A stretch of DNA of 64,000 bases from Telmatactis stephensoni. Taxonomy: Eukaryota; Cnidaria; Anthozoa; Actiniaria; Isophelliidae. Below, in pieces: positions 60,512 through 64,000 of this stretch. Under the pieces are notes generated by a model that was given only the letters and a program-made list of their open reading frames with translations, was not told the origin of the DNA and made no database searches. The DNA lies in assembly GCA_029948255.1 (NCBI GenBank), contig JALIZF010001804.1, positions 434,001 through 498,000 on the forward strand, in the 5' to 3' direction. The translations under genes and the position numbers were made by a program. Numbering within the stretch: the stretch's first letter is position 1; each line of letters begins with the position of its first letter.

Positions 60512-62141
60512 CACAGACTATAGGGAATAGTTGTCGATAATTAGTTGTTATCGCCGATTACTTTTAGTTGTCGATGACTAGGCCACACACTGGAAAAAGT
60601 AGTCTTGAATTTGAGAACAAAGCAATTTTTGTTGTCGATATGTTTTAGTTCAGAACAAATAGGTATTGCATTTTTCATGTGTCTATACTCCAATAGATGC
60701 ACAGATGACGTCAAAATGCGTTGCGTGAGAACAAAAAGGTACCGGTCACTTGACGAGTAGCGCGGTGACTGTTGTTCTCACCACATTTTGATGTCTTCTG
60801 TACATCTGTTACAGTGTAGACTCATGGAAAAATAATGGAAATCTGTTTTATATAATATTCATAGAAACATTTCAACCAATGCGAGAGCGCGTAAGAGTCA
60901 ATGACGTCTTTATGTGTTTATGTGTCACACATGCACATGGTTCTCGACCAATCAGAGCGCGCGTAGTATACCAATTAAGAGAAGATTTTTTTCCATGACG
61001 AGCAATAATGGCGGAAAGCGCCAAAAACTAGACCTTCGTGCGAGTTTTAATCCTAATTATATAGCTGCCTCTTAATCAAATATTGTCAACAGATGGATTT
61101 TTCTTTAATTTTCGTCAACTCAGTCCAATTTTTCTTAAATTGGATACTTGAAATTGGACAGTTTGCCAAAAAATAAAGATAAGTGCTCATAATATTGGGA
61201 TTAGAGGCAACTATATAATTAATAAGCAACAGGACTCCATGCTTGTCCAATTTGAAAATAATTGAACTCAAAAATTCCTCTGACTGCCAAAATTTGTAAC
61301 CCTCTCAAACTTTTCTATTTGTAACCGGCCCTCGGAATTTTCTTAATTCGTCCAATTATTTTCAAATTGGACAACATGGAGTCCTATTACACATGCAAAT
61401 TTTCGTTCTGGATTAACACTCAAATCCTTTTGCAACCGGTTAAAATCAAGATAAAATACCTGTTTAAAACGGATTTTTGTATCACAAAGACTTTTTCTTG
61501 TTCTTAGAATTAAGCTTTTTCAAGCTGAATATAAAGAAAACAAATGAGCAAATGAAGGCCTAAACCTCATTTTCGATCCAAATTTTCGCGTTGGATTAAC
61601 ACTTTGATTCAAACATATAGCAAATGAGCAAATGAAGGCCTAAACCTCATTTTCAAAAAAAGAAAAAGAAAAAGAAAAAGAAAAGAAAGAAAGAAAGAAA
61701 AAAAAAAGAAAAGAAAAGAAGATCAAGAAAAGAAACTTGTAGAAAATATATTACCTTACTTGTAAAGATATATTATATACTTATATACGTAATAACTAAT
61801 AAAAAAAAATAGAAAAAGTAAAAAAAGCTTAAACTTTTGTGACAGAAATGATTCTAGTTTTGTACAATAGCTGTTCTTCAGCTCAGGAGTTTTTGTCGTT
61901 CGAACTTGAAAAAAAAATACCCTCTTAATATATAATTATCGATCATAGAAAAAACCGACGTAGCAGTTGATTTAATATATTCATAAAATTTGTTGTACTC
62001 TATATTCTTTCTGTCAATTGTTTTTATGTGTTAATTATTATATGAATATGTTTAATACATCAACTGCGTGCTACGTGGCCGGGTTCTGCCGGCCCATCGA
62101 TCATAACTAGTTATCGGCAACTATTTCCCCTGTTTGTGGAA
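60512..62141. mobile_element. ~1.6-kb TIR element containing other repeats
   Basis: CCACAGACTATAGGGAATAG, TTGTCGATAATTAGTT is matched at the right by AACTAGTTATCGGCAA, CTATTTCCCCTGTTTGTGG in inverted orientation (about 40 bp, imperfect). It holds the GCGCGCTCTGATTGGTCGAG-type repeat (60660-60985, shared with 28676-28960), a hairpin at 61210-61395, and a direct repeat of CAAATGAGCAAATGAAGGCC (61542 and 61622). No transposase seen. Confidence 0.6.
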
Positions 62142-62568
62142 GCTGTGAGTGACGTTATGTTTTATGGAATGTATGTAACGTGAATTTATAAATTCCCGTA
62201 TGTGACAAATAAAGAAACGCATGGTTTTTATATCATTGTCACGTGATGACTGTAATCTTATTTGGATACGAGATGGCATTCTGTAAGAAAACAACACTAG
62301 CTAGGGGGTGTTTTGGCAGCCAAAGGCAGACAGCACCTCAGAATTTTGGCAGCTTACAGAAATGTCAGTCATCCTTACAGGATACTGTCAGGTTTTCAAC
62401 CTGTTAAACACGTTACGATCAAATGACGGGACCAACGATTCATGTTCGCGTGAGGTTCCAGCTAAAAGCTTCTTTTAGCAGTTCTTTTCGTGTTGTATTT
62501 ATTCACCTGACACTCAGTTACTCTAGCTAAACACTAATCAGTCGTTGGCTTAAACGTCTTTTTTTTGG

Positions 62569-62827
62569 CACCTTTAATTTCTGATACTGGTCAGTTGATG
62601 GGTAGAACAGGTGGCAATATGGCTTTTGCATTATTTTCACCTTTACAAACTTTCTATGACAATTTTTTATCATTTAACAGTTCATTTGTAATAGAAAATT
62701 TGTTGAAGAAAATTTATTTTAATACTGACGGCCGGATATATTTACTTATTCACAACTCAGCAACTGTAGACGATAATTCTCTCACCTTAATTTCTGGTAC
62801 TGATCGGTTGACGGGTAGAGCAGGTGG
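62569..62827 (+). repeat. Pair of ~45-bp direct repeats
   Basis: CACCTTTAATTTCTGATACT...GGTAGAACAGGTGG (62569-62615) and CACCTTAATTTCTGGTACTG...GGTAGAGCAGGTGG (62783-62827) are about 85-90% alike and lie 214 bp apart, upstream of the second MCT gene. Confidence 0.75.
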
Positions 62828-63195
62828 TATCTTATCTGGTTCATGATTTCTGTGATTTCTATTCAGTAGTATTATCATAACAACATAAAAAAGATAAAAT
62901 ACTTGGAGCTGCCGTTGCCATAGCACTTGGTGCAGTTGCCATTCTTTCATTAAGGAATTTAAAAACAGATAAAGCACGTGATTTGAATCATTGCCTCCGA
63001 CCGCGTCTACAATATCCTCTATATATTTGGTGAGGATCTGTTATTCTCATGTTATTCTCAACATAAGTTAATTCTCACAATGAAATGGCTTATCTTTCAG
63101 TGACCTATATGGCATGGACATTTTCCTGGAATAATTTGCTCAGTCGTATGTAGATTATCCTTTCATTGTTTACCGGCCATCTGCAGTGAACTTCA

Positions 63196-63349
63196 ATGGC
63201 GTATCAAATTCAAAGTAAGCATTCAAATCGATGGATTGTTTGCTTGAGTTCTTTCATTGTGCAGTTTCTAGTTTTTGGGATTCAGAATTCTTTTGGTATT
63301 CTGTTTCTGTCTCTAAGGGAAGAATTTCAAAGCAGCGAGATGACCACAG
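63196..63349 (+). CDS. First exon of a second SLC16-like transporter (gene continues past the window)
   Basis: ATG at 63196 opens MAYQIQSKHSNRWIVCLSSF..., with TM1 continuing IVQFLVFGIQNSFGILFLSL, then REEFQSSEMTTG, ending in phase 1 at a GTAATG donor. It matches exon 1 of the MCT gene at 47670 in length, phase, and the sequence NxxWIVCxxSFxxQFxxxG(I/V)QxSFG, so the two are paralogues in the same orientation. The next exon, expected to begin with AWIGS-like sequence, is not in the remaining 650 bp. The TM1 acidic/Gly-Trp motif is again degenerate (HSNRW). Confidence 0.8.
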
Positions 63350-64000
63350 GTAATGCCAAGTTTTATTTAATTTTTCATTTCATTTTCCCCCTTACAGGTC
63401 GTGAAACGAAAGACCAATGCTAACATTAGTGAAATTTGGAGTTTTAGCAATAAATCGGTTAAACAGTTTTTGCGGAAATCTGTAAGGTTATAAGTAAATT
63501 TATTCCAGTCAACATCAATTTTATTTCGGCCCCTTTTTAACAGGGTCTCCAGTTGGACTGCGGCAGCCCGCATTAAGTTTTGCATGCATATTTTTTAAAC
63601 AACTAAACAGTGATCATATGACAGAAAGTTTAATTTCTTTCTTGTCAAATCAATTGTAATAAAATGGAATAGGTCACTAGCTGTATTCACAACGAGGGTC
63701 AAGGTCCCGCATGTCTATACCGGAAATCTTCCCAGGGGCCATTGCTATTTCCGCTCCAACTCAAAGAGAGGTAAGACATATATTTTGATCGGGGAAGATC
63801 GTCAGGAATATGGCCTAAATCCTCAGTCTTTACCTAAAAGGTACCAATAAAATACAAATGATCTAAAAGGAAAGGCGATCATTCCCTTTCAAAATGTGAT
63901 GTCCCTGAAAGAAAAAGAAAACAAGACTAAGTGCTAAATATATTTACCAACTCTCATGCAAAACTGAGATAAGCGTTAGTGATGTTTATTTTGTCTTCAC
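63350..64000 (+). other. Intron of the second MCT gene; no exon seen
   Basis: The sequence after the donor shows no second MCT exon and no recognised repeat. AT-rich stretches and a GAGAGGTAAGACATA donor-like word near 63765 are the only notable points. Confidence 0.5.

Larger units (their letters stand above)
53287..63195. other. ~9.9-kb repeat-dominated intergenic region between the two MCT genes
   Basis: After the first MCT gene I find no supported coding exon until 63196. The region is filled with hairpin MITEs and nested inverted repeats (listed separately), a 12-bp minisatellite at 59487-59600, an (AT)n run near 59832, an (ATT)n microsatellite at 60290-60372, and AAAAGAAAAAG runs at 61656-61715. 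Stretches such as 53700-54050, 58320-59230 and 61740-62040 show nothing recognisable beyond AT-rich sequence. Confidence 0.6.

Overview
The window is animal nuclear DNA, and I read it as a cnidarian, most likely an anthozoan (coral or anemone). Genes are split into many short exons with GT-AG introns. The strongest lineage marker is a gene near 4.9-6.8 kb whose product carries minicollagen-type cysteine-rich domains (C-x3-C-x3-C-x3-C-x3-CC), a module known from cnidarian nematocyst proteins. A secreted GCFKD/ECWSG domain that I associate from memory with cnidarian proteins, and a dense load of hairpin-type MITEs and tRNA-derived SINEs, fit the same reading.

Layout. 0-1.8 kb, plus: last two exons of a secreted GCFKD/ECWSG-domain protein, separated by an intron holding two nested DNA transposons. 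4.9-6.8 kb, minus: Tyr/Gln/Pro/Gly-rich protein flanked by two minicollagen CRDs. 7.7-8.0 kb, minus: two terminal exons of an unrecognised gene. 8.27-10.67 kb: a transposon inserted in another copy of its own family, both with minisatellite-filled terminal inverted repeats and 6-bp target duplications. 10.76-13.66 kb, minus: secreted CAP plus C-type lectin protein, complete in six coding exons. 17.21-28.98 kb, plus: complete peroxidasin in 17 exons (LRRs, four Ig domains, animal haem peroxidase, coiled coil, VWC). 30.44-36.28 kb, plus: complete EIF3E in 13 exons. 39.18-44.73 kb, plus: KAT8/MOF-like MYST acetyltransferase in 9 exons, with one extra base in exon 2. 47.67-53.29 kb, plus: SLC16-like monocarboxylate transporter in 4 exons. 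63.20 kb to the right edge, plus: first exon of a second SLC16-like gene. The ~10 kb between the two transporter genes is almost entirely repeats, including a ~600-bp near-perfect palindrome.

The genes are functionally unrelated, as expected for an animal locus: extracellular matrix and capsule proteins (CRD protein, peroxidasin, CAP-lectin), housekeeping genes (EIF3E, KAT8) and a transporter pair probably made by local duplication. Exon joins for peroxidasin, EIF3E, CAP-lectin and the first transporter were checked by hand: every intron phase agrees and the summed coding lengths are multiples of three (1513, 447, 351 and 666 codons including stop). KAT8 is exactly one base over.

The items most worth a second look are the CRD-flanked elastomer-like gene, the self-nested minisatellite-TIR transposons, the repeated GGTCACGTGACC palindromes inside a MITE family, and the KAT8 frameshift. 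All identifications come from reading the sequence and family knowledge; no database search was run.
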